From Pseudomonas cedrina subsp. cedrina (GTDB lineage: Bacteria > Pseudomonadota > Gammaproteobacteria > Pseudomonadales > Pseudomonadaceae): a stretch of 64,000 nucleotides of DNA. The DNA is taken from positions 496,001-560,000 of the forward strand of contig NZ_MNPW01000003.1 in assembly GCF_001983175.1 (NCBI RefSeq). Direction: 5' to 3'. The position numbers and the translations under genes were made by a program. Numbering within the stretch: the first letter of the stretch is position 1; every line of letters begins with the position of its first letter. This document shows, in pieces, positions 1-6,690 of this stretch. Below the pieces are notes generated by a model. The model ran no database searches. It was not told where the DNA came from and saw only the letters and a list, made by a program, of their open reading frames with translations.

Positions 1-1
1 C

Positions 2-649
2 AACGGCCTGCTCAACTTCGTGATCGGCATGGTCGCCATGATCGGCCTGATCTACCTGCAAATCGCCCGGCCGCTGTACAGCAACAGCCACGCCGAGATG
101 TTCAGCCTGTCCCTGGCCTTTATCGTCTTGCTGGGGTGGGTCCTCAGCAACCTGCTGCAAGCGTTTCGCCCGCTGACGCTGTGGGCGATGCCGGCCCTGG
201 GCATCGGGCTGTTGGTGATACTGCTGCCGGCGAGCATGCCGGGGTGGATCGCAAATAACGAAATGCCCGACCAATTTGTGCTTGAACACCTGCAGGAACT
301 GCAGCAGACCAACGCCCTGCTGAGCAACGAACTCGGCAGCGCCAGCGCCCTGGCCTGGCGCCTGCAGCGTCCGGAAGTGGCGCTGTACGACACCGAGGGT
401 GAGTTGCGCTACGGCCTGCAATACGCCGGCGCGGTGCACCGCAAAGTGGAACTGGAACAGGTCCAGACCTGGCTAAACGACGCGCGCCAGCACGGCTCCG
501 TAGGGGTACTGATGCGCGTCAGCAGCACCAGTGAAATGCGCGAGGCAGGGCAACTGCCGCCTGGCGGCAAGCGATACTACAAGGGCTGTCTGGAACTGAT
601 CCTGTATCCGCAGTTGCCCGCTACTCACGCAGGCTCGCCGCCTGAATAA
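2..649 (+). CDS. arnT: ArnT-like lipid A aminoarabinose transferase, C-terminal part
   Basis: The window opens inside this gene; 215 C-terminal residues are visible. They comprise two or three hydrophobic helices (around residues 5-25, 35-55 and 60-80) followed by a soluble tail with a 'YDTEGELRYGLQY' stretch, which resembles the periplasmic end of Pseudomonas ArnT. ArnT moves 4-amino-4-deoxy-L-arabinose from undecaprenyl phosphate to lipid A in the inner membrane and gives polymyxin resistance. The call rests on recalled similarity of the tail; another GT-C family glycosyltransferase is possible. The 3' end overlaps by 29 bases the 3' end of the convergent mcbF gene, which is unusual for a conserved core gene and marks the border of the microcin-like cluster. 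Confidence 0.65.
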   Translation, partial: NGLLNFVIGMVAMIGLIYLQIARPLYSNSHAEMFSLSLAFIVLLGWVLSNLLQAFRPLTLWAMPALGIGLLVILLPASMPGWIANNEMPDQFVLEHLQELQQTNALLSNELGSASALAWRLQRPEVALYDTEGELRYGLQYAGAVHRKVELEQVQTWLNDARQHGSVGVLMRVSSTSEMREAGQLPPGGKRYYKGCLELILYPQLPATHAGSPPE

Positions 650-1331
650 AAGCTTCATCCAGGCTCTTGGCACCGTACGCACTCATAAAGCCTGGTGCGT
701 CGTTGAAGCGATTGAAGCGGCGCTGGCTGAGCATGTAGAAATCATCGCAGTGCGCGACGATCTCATCGACGTTGTGCGATGAAACCAGCACCGCCACACC
801 CTCCGCCGCCGCCCCCTCCAGGCATCGCCAGATGTGATAGCGAAACTCAGGATCGACACCCGCGGTGGGCTCATCGAGTATCACAAGGTCAGCGTTGGCG
901 CAGAGCAGCGACAAGGTGAAAAACCAGCGCTTTTCGCCGTAGCTGCAGAGCGAGGATTTTTTGTTCCAGATTTCACAGTAACGCTGCGCAATGCCAGGGC
1001 TCCATTGCTCGATTTTATCCAGCGCATGTGCTTGGGTGACCTGGGTGTCGGCGCAAAAAAGCATGGTCATTTTGAAGATGTCGAACATGCGCAATACGGC
1101 GGGCGTGCTGATGACTTGCGACAGATAAAGCAGCTTCGAAAAAGAGTTGGTTATCTCGCCGCCATCCATTTTCTTCAGGCCACAAATCACGTCAAAAAAG
1201 GTGGTTTTACCGGAGCCGTTAGGGCCCAGCAGACCGGAGATCGAACCCGCCTTAACTTCGAGCGAGGCGTTATCGAACAAAGTATGGGATGCATATCTGA
1301 CATCAAGCGAACTTACGATTAGCCGTGCCAT
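621..1331 (-). CDS. mcbF: McbF-like ABC transporter ATPase (microcin export/immunity)
   Basis: A 236-residue ABC nucleotide-binding protein. Walker A GPNGSGKTT lies at residues 36-44 and Walker B with LVILDE at 149-154. The signature loop is an atypical SYGEKR (130-135) in place of LSGGQ. The switch His is in VSSHN. The ATG start lies in a TGATG overlap with the permease gene stop, so the two are translationally coupled. As last gene of an mcbABCDEF-ordered operon it should, with McbE, pump the mature modified peptide out of the cytoplasm and so give producer immunity; in the E. coli system McbEF does this. Its 3' end runs into the 3' end of arnT on the other strand. Confidence 0.88.
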   Translation of the reverse strand: MARLIVSSLDVRYASHTLFDNASLEVKAGSISGLLGPNGSGKTTFFDVICGLKKMDGGEITNSFSKLLYLSQVISTPAVLRMFDIFKMTMLFCADTQVTQAHALDKIEQWSPGIAQRYCEIWNKKSSLCSYGEKRWFFTLSLLCANADLVILDEPTAGVDPEFRYHIWRCLEGAAAEGVAVLVSSHNVDEIVAHCDDFYMLSQRRFNRFNDAPGFMSAYGAKSLDEAFIQAASLRE

Positions 1332-2068
1332 CAGTAACGACTCCAAACAGGGTTAACCCGGAGAAAGCGAACCATTAGTAGAAATGTAATCCCAAATAAA
1401 ACACCCACTATCAGGACAACCCATCCGTGTTCTGCCACCGCAGCCAACATAATATTGTTTGCCCATCCCATCGGATTAAAAAATCGAATGACGGCAAGAG
1501 TGGGGTGTGAAGAACTGACACTTACGATACCGAGTGCCAACATTGCCAAGGATAAAATTGAATAAATCGTGCTGGCGTTCTGAAAACCTACGGGGACCAG
1601 CGTCAATAAAAGCGAAGGGATGGAGAAGAGGAGGAAACAAATATAGAACCGTCCGATGATGTCGAGGTATTCGGCGACTTGGACAGAGGACTGCCGCGTC
1701 AATACGTAGAAAACGGAGCAATACAGTATTGAAACGACCGAATAGGCAAAAAACTGCCCGGCAAGGAAGATGATTTTCGTACGAGGGGTATAGACGAAAG
1801 ACCGTAGAAAGCCGCTTTCTCTGCGGCCTACGATGTAAAACGCCAAACCGAAGAACGCCACACTTGAAGACACGAAAGCGTAAAACCAGGAAGTGCTGGA
1901 CATGTAATCGTCGTACGCGCCACTCACTGGCGCCCTCGTGTACGTGATCAGATAGTACGTCACTACCGGAGAAATGACTGTCCAAAACAATGCGACAGGC
2001 TCTTTCAATTGTTCTTTGATGAACAATAGCGCTAACAGAATGGGTTTAGACATAGAGTGCAGAGTCAT
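1331..2068 (-). CDS. mcbE: McbE-like ABC-2 type permease
   Basis: A 245-residue integral membrane protein with about six hydrophobic segments, among them residues around 25-45, 60-80, 105-125, 140-160, 170-190 and 215-235, as expected for an ABC-2 permease. Starts eight bases after the mcbD stop with a GAGGTGA ribosome-binding site, and its stop overlaps the start of the ATPase gene. Position and partner make it the membrane half of the exporter for the heterocyclised peptide. It has no motif unique to McbE, so the specific name rests on gene order (A-B-C-D-E-F as in the E. coli microcin B17 operon). Confidence 0.85.
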   Translation of the reverse strand: MTLHSMSKPILLALLFIKEQLKEPVALFWTVISPVVTYYLITYTRAPVSGAYDDYMSSTSWFYAFVSSSVAFFGLAFYIVGRRESGFLRSFVYTPRTKIIFLAGQFFAYSVVSILYCSVFYVLTRQSSVQVAEYLDIIGRFYICFLLFSIPSLLLTLVPVGFQNASTIYSILSLAMLALGIVSVSSSHPTLAVIRFFNPMGWANNIMLAAVAEHGWVVLIVGVLFGITFLLMVRFLRVNPVWSRY

Positions 2069-2076
2069 TACTCACC

Positions 2077-3270
2077 TCATGGAAACGGAACCATTTTTTC
2101 TGACCGAGAGCCCAGTATTGAAGACTTAAACCCTCTAGAGTATTTATTTACTGAATTAAAGTTTTTTGAGTTATTCATATGAAGAAATAGATCAGGAGAA
2201 ACGTATTTAACAAAAATCCCTCCTTTTCCATCAACCCGTTCAATTTTTGAATAAAAATAGCCAAAAACATCCAGTCGCCTTAATACATCTAACAATCGCG
2301 GCAGTGTGAAATCCTGCGAGGGCCTGGAACTTCCACACTCCAAAACATCGGTAATGTCCTGATAGGTCTCGTAAGTATTGCAACTTAGAAAATAGCGAAT
2401 ATAAGAATCTTCGAGCATTTCTTGTCTAGAATCAGTCGCAATAAATAAATTCATAAAACGAAAAGTCTGCCATAACTCAAGCAAGGACTTCTCCATTGCC
2501 ACAGACATATCCAATGCATAAGCCAACCCTGCACAATATTTAACGTGATGACTAACATTGCTTTGCCCAAATACAACCAGCATACAAACCCCGGGAAATC
2601 TAACGTCTGAGATATCTAAAAATGTAATTTCTCCTGAAGCTGCAAGAGCGTTATATAGATGCCGAACCTCTTGCCTCTTCAACAGCTCTTTGGCATGCAT
2701 TGAGGAAATCCGAGTACAGCATTTTTTCGTGAGCCAGAACCTGATAAGAAACTGGCGTTCTAGATACTCCTTCACGGCCCCAAAAAAGGCGATATTTGGG
2801 TTCCAATGAAAGCTGCATCCACATGTATCTCGGAGAGGATAGAATAAGCTGTCTTTACCTAATCTATACGATGAAAGCGAAATACAGGCGGTCGGAATAA
2901 AACATCTTGAAAAGTCAGAGGCTCTAACAACTTCACTCAAGGAAAATTCATACCCCTCAACCTCCGCACACGACGTTTTTTTTGATGCCGTTTGTACAAG
3001 TGCTTTCGAAAAACTACAAACCTCATGGTCTGCTAAGGTTTCACTGAGACACCCGCGCTTTATTGAAACGACCTCTCTGTAAAAATGACGACGCTCAAAA
3101 TATTCACCTAAGGCGGTTTTGATCGAGTTGGAACCACCCCCAACCCCCGATCCATTTACCGAAAAGGCGTCTGAAACTTCAACAGAGTGAGGTAGAGTGA
3201 GAATGCACGCAGGCTGAAAAAGGAGTATTCCCGGCAAATCCGGCTTATGCATTGCATTAATAAGTTTCAT
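2077..3270 (-). CDS. mcbD: YcaO-family cyclodehydratase (McbD-like)
   Basis: A 397-residue protein with the three YcaO ATP-binding patterns: S49-x3-A53-x2-E56-x2-E59-R60, then E168-x2-E171-R172, then E260...E265..Q268. It ends in the short proline motif PFP, as many azoline-forming YcaO proteins end in a Pro-rich tail. YcaO enzymes phosphorylate the peptide backbone amide so that a downstream Cys or Ser side chain closes to a thiazoline or oxazoline. Its ATG overlaps the 3' end of mcbC by 14 bases. AT-richer than the genome around it. Together with McbB and McbC it should form the microcin synthetase complex acting on the Gly/Cys-rich peptide encoded at the head of the operon. Confidence 0.9.
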   Translation of the reverse strand: MKLINAMHKPDLPGILLFQPACILTLPHSVEVSDAFSVNGSGVGGGSNSIKTALGEYFERRHFYREVVSIKRGCLSETLADHEVCSFSKALVQTASKKTSCAEVEGYEFSLSEVVRASDFSRCFIPTACISLSSYRLGKDSLFYPLRDTCGCSFHWNPNIAFFGAVKEYLERQFLIRFWLTKKCCTRISSMHAKELLKRQEVRHLYNALAASGEITFLDISDVRFPGVCMLVVFGQSNVSHHVKYCAGLAYALDMSVAMEKSLLELWQTFRFMNLFIATDSRQEMLEDSYIRYFLSCNTYETYQDITDVLECGSSRPSQDFTLPRLLDVLRRLDVFGYFYSKIERVDGKGGIFVKYVSPDLFLHMNNSKNFNSVNKYSRGFKSSILGSRSEKMVPFP

Positions 3271-4063
3271 GCTGCTTGCCTATAAAATGAACGCACATTG
3301 GGAAGAACAGGGCTGGATTTATTCCTAAGGCCTTACAAAGCATCGAGTCTGTGTATGCGGACCAAAGCCGACACGCCAACCCCAAAGATTTAGCTTGAAG
3401 TTCGACAAGCATGTAAATTGAGCCAACTTCCATCAGCGCCATCCGGTACCCACGATACCGATATTTGAACAAATTTTTAGGCATATAAACTGCGTAAATT
3501 AGCGCGAGGCTGGGCATTCCAATGTCATGAGATAAGGGCAGCAGTGCTGCTTTCAACTCTTCGATGTCCGTCCCAATCTGCATTACTTCGAATTTTCTGG
3601 ATCCGGGAAGCAAATGGAGAATTTTTCCTACGCAGGGCCAATTAGAATTTTCCTCAGTCAGCGAGCAGAGGAAAATTTCTGCAGGGTAAAGCGCCCCCCC
3701 GCTAGGATATCCTCTTTTATATGAGTCACTACTCCGTGAAAGTAGTGGCCACATCAGTTTTTCAACGTCCGAGAAATTCAAAGGCAGAGGTGAAAAATGT
3801 TTACAAGACTCATTTCTGTACGATGACTTCTCTCTGTCCTCTTGGGACAGCGTCATCTCCACCGTTAGATTCATATCGGGATAAAAAGTCAGTTCATTCC
3901 CGGTCAGTTGGGCAAGATGCTTTTCATCCAAACGATGAAGGCACGTACGGTCTTTAATCGCGTTATGAAAGGTAAAATTCCCCTTACAATGAAAATCAAG
4001 TACATCCTCATAGACCGAAGGATCTATGAATCTAAAATAGTAATCATGAGGAATATTTTTCAT
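3257..4063 (-). CDS. mcbC: McbC-like FMN-dependent azoline dehydrogenase
   Basis: A 268-residue SagB/McbC-type nitroreductase-fold protein. It carries the flavin-site block YPSGGALYPAE (residues 119-129) and the block KYRYRGYRMALMEVGS (200-215). K200-Y201 match the Lys-Tyr pair known to be needed for azoline oxidation in E. coli McbC. Length and these two blocks are very close to E. coli McbC. It oxidises thiazolines and oxazolines to aromatic thiazoles and oxazoles. The ATG chosen overlaps the mcbB stop (ATGA) and has GAGGG about seven bases upstream; an upstream TTG is less likely. Its stop lies inside mcbD. Confidence 0.93.
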   Translation of the reverse strand: MKNIPHDYYFRFIDPSVYEDVLDFHCKGNFTFHNAIKDRTCLHRLDEKHLAQLTGNELTFYPDMNLTVEMTLSQEDREKSSYRNESCKHFSPLPLNFSDVEKLMWPLLSRSSDSYKRGYPSGGALYPAEIFLCSLTEENSNWPCVGKILHLLPGSRKFEVMQIGTDIEELKAALLPLSHDIGMPSLALIYAVYMPKNLFKYRYRGYRMALMEVGSIYMLVELQAKSLGLACRLWSAYTDSMLCKALGINPALFFPMCVHFIGKQHETY

Positions 4064-4917
4064 CCGTCCGCCCTCAAGCAATCACACATATACCAGTGCG
4101 AATTAGACTCTTCAAAAACCTGGCCATCAACCAATTGGAGGTAGGAACTGTGCAGGACATTATCTTGGTACTTAAACCCGTCACTATGCTCGGTGAAAAA
4201 TCTTATTTTTTTGCTAACCGCACCGACAACAATCATTTCCTGATATAGACTTAGTGCATTAGCAGGAATACCTACTTGTCGATTCCTACAGAACGATAGA
4301 ATGCTTGACCAGTTGTTCTTTGCTGGCATTATCGCCTCATTATTAATAAGTCTATCAACGGCACAGAAATGACAAGGGTTTCCTATTTCTGGTATATAAG
4401 GTTGCCCTATGCAAAAAACGCTACCCATTTGCCAGCAAACGCATATAGCGCTTTTAGGTGACGCACGCGCTAGATCAAAATATAGATTCTTGACGCTTTC
4501 ATAATCATACGAATAGCACAACAAGACGATAAAAAATCTGAACGTCTTATCCGGGTCAACCAGTCCACTTTTGAACGATTTAAATTCCAAACAGCCAGGC
4601 AGCTCGCCCCTGAATAACTCTTCTACGTCAACCTTACCTTTCCAGTCATGGATAATGATCGTTTTTTCAAAGTACATTTCTTCAACACATTTGAATGGAA
4701 TGATTTTTTCCAAAAACTCGAATGCGTCATTTTGAACTAATCCATTTTCCGCGAGTACTTCATCCAACTCTACCTTAGTCATTACATTCGATAATTTTAA
4801 TTTTCTAAGCACATTGAGCAGAGGCTCTGAATGGATTTTAGAAATTCCGACGTCAGACACGACAAGACTTTCTTTGTCAAGGTTCAGAATTTCATAATTG
4901 GGTATTATTATATTCAT
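4060..4917 (-). CDS. mcbB: McbB-like E1-type leader-binding protein
   Basis: A 285-residue protein with the zinc-site pairs expected of McbB: PCHFC (C182, C185) and CDC near the C terminus (C278, C280). The block GQPYIPEIGNPCHFC aligns by eye with the corresponding stretch of E. coli McbB. McbB is related to ubiquitin-E1/ThiF proteins; it binds the precursor's leader peptide and activates the YcaO partner. The N-terminal third is divergent. It begins 16 bases downstream of a perfect hairpin separating it from the precursor gene, with a weak GGGA ribosome site, and ends in an ATGA overlap with mcbC. The coding sequence is clearly AT-rich, suggesting acquisition from elsewhere. Confidence 0.9.
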   Translation of the reverse strand: MNIIIPNYEILNLDKESLVVSDVGISKIHSEPLLNVLRKLKLSNVMTKVELDEVLAENGLVQNDAFEFLEKIIPFKCVEEMYFEKTIIIHDWKGKVDVEELFRGELPGCLEFKSFKSGLVDPDKTFRFFIVLLCYSYDYESVKNLYFDLARASPKSAICVCWQMGSVFCIGQPYIPEIGNPCHFCAVDRLINNEAIMPAKNNWSSILSFCRNRQVGIPANALSLYQEMIVVGAVSKKIRFFTEHSDGFKYQDNVLHSSYLQLVDGQVFEESNSHWYMCDCLRADG

Positions 4918-4933
4918 GGCGCGATATCCCGTA

Positions 4934-4961
4934 GAGGTTTTCTGGCAAGCCAGAAAACCTC
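4934..4961 (-). promoter_or_regulatory. Intercistronic hairpin between mcbA and mcbB
   Basis: A perfect 13-bp inverted repeat (GAGGTTTTCTGGC / GCCAGAAAACCTC) separated by two bases lies in the 66-base gap between precursor and first modification gene. No run of T follows it on the minus strand, so it is not a standard intrinsic terminator. Such hairpins in peptide operons commonly protect the 3' end of the precursor message or cause partial termination, giving more precursor than enzyme. That role is inferred. Confidence 0.7.
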
Positions 4962-4983
4962 AGTAGGTGAGTGAATACTGAGT

Positions 4984-5184
4984 CTACTCATCCGCAGCTG
5001 GGGGCTCCGTTATCGAATTATGGCAACCGCCACTTCCTCCATTACATCCGCCGCCGCCGCCACATCCTCCGCTACCACCGCACCCGCCTTGGCTCCCAGA
5101 CGCACCGGCGTTACCTGCATACGGGTTGAATCCAGACTCACTATCAAAACTAAAAACAAACTCTCCAAACTTTTCATTGTTCAT
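4984..5184 (-). CDS. mcbA: Microcin B17-like precursor peptide (Gly/Cys-rich)
   Basis: A 66-residue peptide. The N-terminal part carries FG..FVFSFD (residues 6-14), comparable to the FG-VVLSVD stretch of the E. coli McbA leader that docks on McbB. The core from about residue 27 is nearly all Gly with Cys at 35, 41, 47 and 54 and Ser at 29, 31, 38, 51 and 57, each flanked by Gly-rich spacers. It ends in an acidic, proline-containing tail (NSITEPPAADE) unlike the GSGSHI end of McbA. The start is the ATG with GGAG seven to eight bases upstream; an in-frame start eight codons earlier lacks such a site. The leader is presumably cut by chromosomal TldD/E, which is outside this window. There is no adjacent Ser-Cys pair, so isolated rings rather than fused bis-heterocycles are expected. 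Confidence 0.9.
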   Translation of the reverse strand: MNNEKFGEFVFSFDSESGFNPYAGNAGASGSQGGCGGSGGCGGGGGCNGGSGGCHNSITEPPAADE

Positions 5185-5245
5185 TTCGATTCTCCACTTT
5201 AGGTACAACTCACTTTTCGCCGCTTAGCAACAAGCGACAAAAATA

Positions 5246-5273
5246 AATCTAGCCTTTTCGGAAAAAATCGCAA
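5246..5273 (-). promoter_or_regulatory. Possible sigma70 promoter for mcbA operon
   Basis: On the minus strand TTGCGA and TAGATT are separated by 16 bases, about 60 bases before the mcbA start, within an AT-rich stretch. A second TATAAA lies just upstream. This is a visual match only; a stationary-phase or OmpR-type control as in E. coli cannot be judged here. Confidence 0.35.
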
Positions 5274-5419
5274 TTTATAAAAAAAGGCAATGTAGGAAAG
5301 TTACCTACTATCATTAGGAATTTTCACTCACTAATATCGGACGCCCGACGGTTGCGAGATAATATTAAAACTGCTCCGCACCTTGCTTAACAAACTCGTT
5401 TTTTTATTAAATTAATGCC

Positions 5420-5611
5420 TTACGAACGTATTCGCCTATAAGAAGCAGTAAGGTCCAACGCAGAGGTTTTTTGCAGGACAATCGCAATTCCCACAAAGAT
5501 ATAGAAAACAATCCGACAAATGGCACTGTATGGTCCGTTCTCCAATGTTTTTTGAACCTGACTGGACTGCGCTTCGTCGCCAAGCAACGCGTCCGACTTA
5601 TTGGTTGGCAT
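5420..5611 (-). CDS. Small single-helix membrane protein, unknown
   Basis: A 63-residue reading frame with an ATG preceded by an AGGAAGG ribosome-binding site about nine bases upstream. Residues 1-28 are polar, 29-46 hydrophobic (AICRIVFYIFVGIAIVLQ), and the tail is basic (SYRRIRS), the layout of a single-pass small membrane protein. It points in the same direction as mcbA and ends about 235 bases before it. I do not recognise a family. It could be a small accessory or immunity peptide of the cluster, or a chance frame in a long non-coding leader; other frames here are also open. Confidence 0.3.
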   Translation of the reverse strand: MPTNKSDALLGDEAQSSQVQKTLENGPYSAICRIVFYIFVGIAIVLQKTSALDLTASYRRIRS

Positions 5612-6072
5612 CCATGCAGCACCTTCCTCTCCTCCCGGCTGCGAATAGGGCCTGCACGAGTAAGAAACGGCACGGTAGCCTGGATTGCAGGCAAAATCGC
5701 GGGCAAGGACCAGGACCAGCAGAGCTAACGTTAAGGGTTAGGGCAGTCTGGGAATCCAACATATGGCACCATTTCAATGGTGCACCAACAACCGTCGGAC
5801 CGCTCTTACACAACTTTCGGGTTGCGTCTGATGAGACTCGCCGCTAACCTTCGCGGGTCGCTGCAAATTCAGCGAATGGGTGTGGTAGCCCAGTTTTTTC
5901 ATAGACCCCAAAACGCTCAAGGGCGTTTTTTTGTGCGGGCTGCTTTGTGGCGGCTGTGCATGGGAGGCTTCGGCCTGCCGGGTTTCTATGACCGGTCTAC
6001 CACCCCGTGTACAGTCGCCTCCTGACTTCGTGTGGTAGCGAAATGGAGGTGCTCATTCATAGGAGCTTCGCC
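5612..6072 (+). other. Leader region with possible Ash-like remnant upstream of DUF6124 gene
   Basis: No convincing long gene. A plus-strand frame from about 5777 to 6025 encodes a segment '..PQNAQGRFFVRAALWRLCMGG' (read here only in part) of the kind often seen before DUF3077/DUF6124 genes in pseudomonads and reminiscent of phage P4 Ash-type proteins. Inside it lies a stem AAAACGC/GCGTTTT followed by T residues (5910-5932), which could act as an intrinsic terminator. A second palindrome GCACCATT-TC-AATGGTGC is at 5766-5783. Whether the region is translated or is a regulatory RNA leader cannot be decided by reading. Confidence 0.35.
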
Positions 6073-6348
6073 ATGAAAAAGGTCACACCCAATCCCCCGC
6101 CGTCCACATTGGACGACAATCCGCAAACACCTCCCGATGTCATCTTCACCGTTCGTCCCGGTCTCAGTACTGAAGCTGCGTTGAGCAATGCCAGCGAGAT
6201 GCTTGAGTCAGCCACCGTCTGCGCCTACGACTGCGCCGAGCGCCTTGATAGGCAAAGCCGCAAGCAGGTGCTTGCAGTGGTGCAGATGATCGAGATTGCG
6301 CAGTTGTTGGTCGATGAGGCGCTGAACCGGGAATGCCCGGTGGCCTGA
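6073..6348 (+). CDS. DUF6124 (DUF3077-type) small protein
   Basis: A 91-residue protein beginning MKKVTPNPP, with the family-typical 'FTVRPGLSTEAAL' segment and an alanine/leucine-rich helical C-terminal half. These proteins are abundant in Pseudomonas genomes, often in several copies after a conserved leader; their function is unknown. The start is set by AGGAG nine bases upstream. No partner gene is evident; the microcin-like operon lies upstream on the other strand. Confidence 0.8.
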   Translation: MKKVTPNPPPSTLDDNPQTPPDVIFTVRPGLSTEAALSNASEMLESATVCAYDCAERLDRQSRKQVLAVVQMIEIAQLLVDEALNRECPVA

Positions 6349-6383
6349 ACTCAAGAACATAGCCCCTCGAACGAAGCGAAACG

Positions 6384-6663
6384 CTGTGGGAGTTATCGAG
6401 CGTTGGCGCGGCTGCGATGAGGCCTAGTCAGACGGTCAATTCGTCGACTGACCGGACGCCTTCGCAGCCTCGCCAAGGCTCGACAGCTCCACATGAGATT
6501 GCGGAGCCTGTGGTATCACCAGCCGAACACTTTCTGCCCATCCACACCGATCAAATGTGGGAGCTGGCTTGCCTGCGAAAGCGGTGTATCAGGTCCCATT
6601 TCTTCCAGCAGTGCCGCCGCCTTCGCAGCCTCGCTAAAGCTCGACAGCTCCCACATTTGATCT
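6384..6663. repeat. Two REP/REPIN palindromes
   Basis: Two imperfect inverted units lie in the gap between the DUF6124 gene and a convergent gene. The first runs from 'ctgtgggag' to 'cgacagctccacat', the second (6549-6663) from 'gatcaaatgtgggagc' to 'gctcccacatttgatc'. Each pairs its two ends as REP doublets do. They can be transcribed from either side and may stabilise or terminate messages. Confidence 0.8.
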
Positions 6664-6690
6664 CCACAGGCTGCGCGAAATGTTGCGTGG

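Noticed and set aside
5407..5847. Several other open frames on both strands upstream of mcbA.
   Set aside because: They overlap each other, lack ribosome sites or recognisable composition; only the 63-codon frame has a good start signal.
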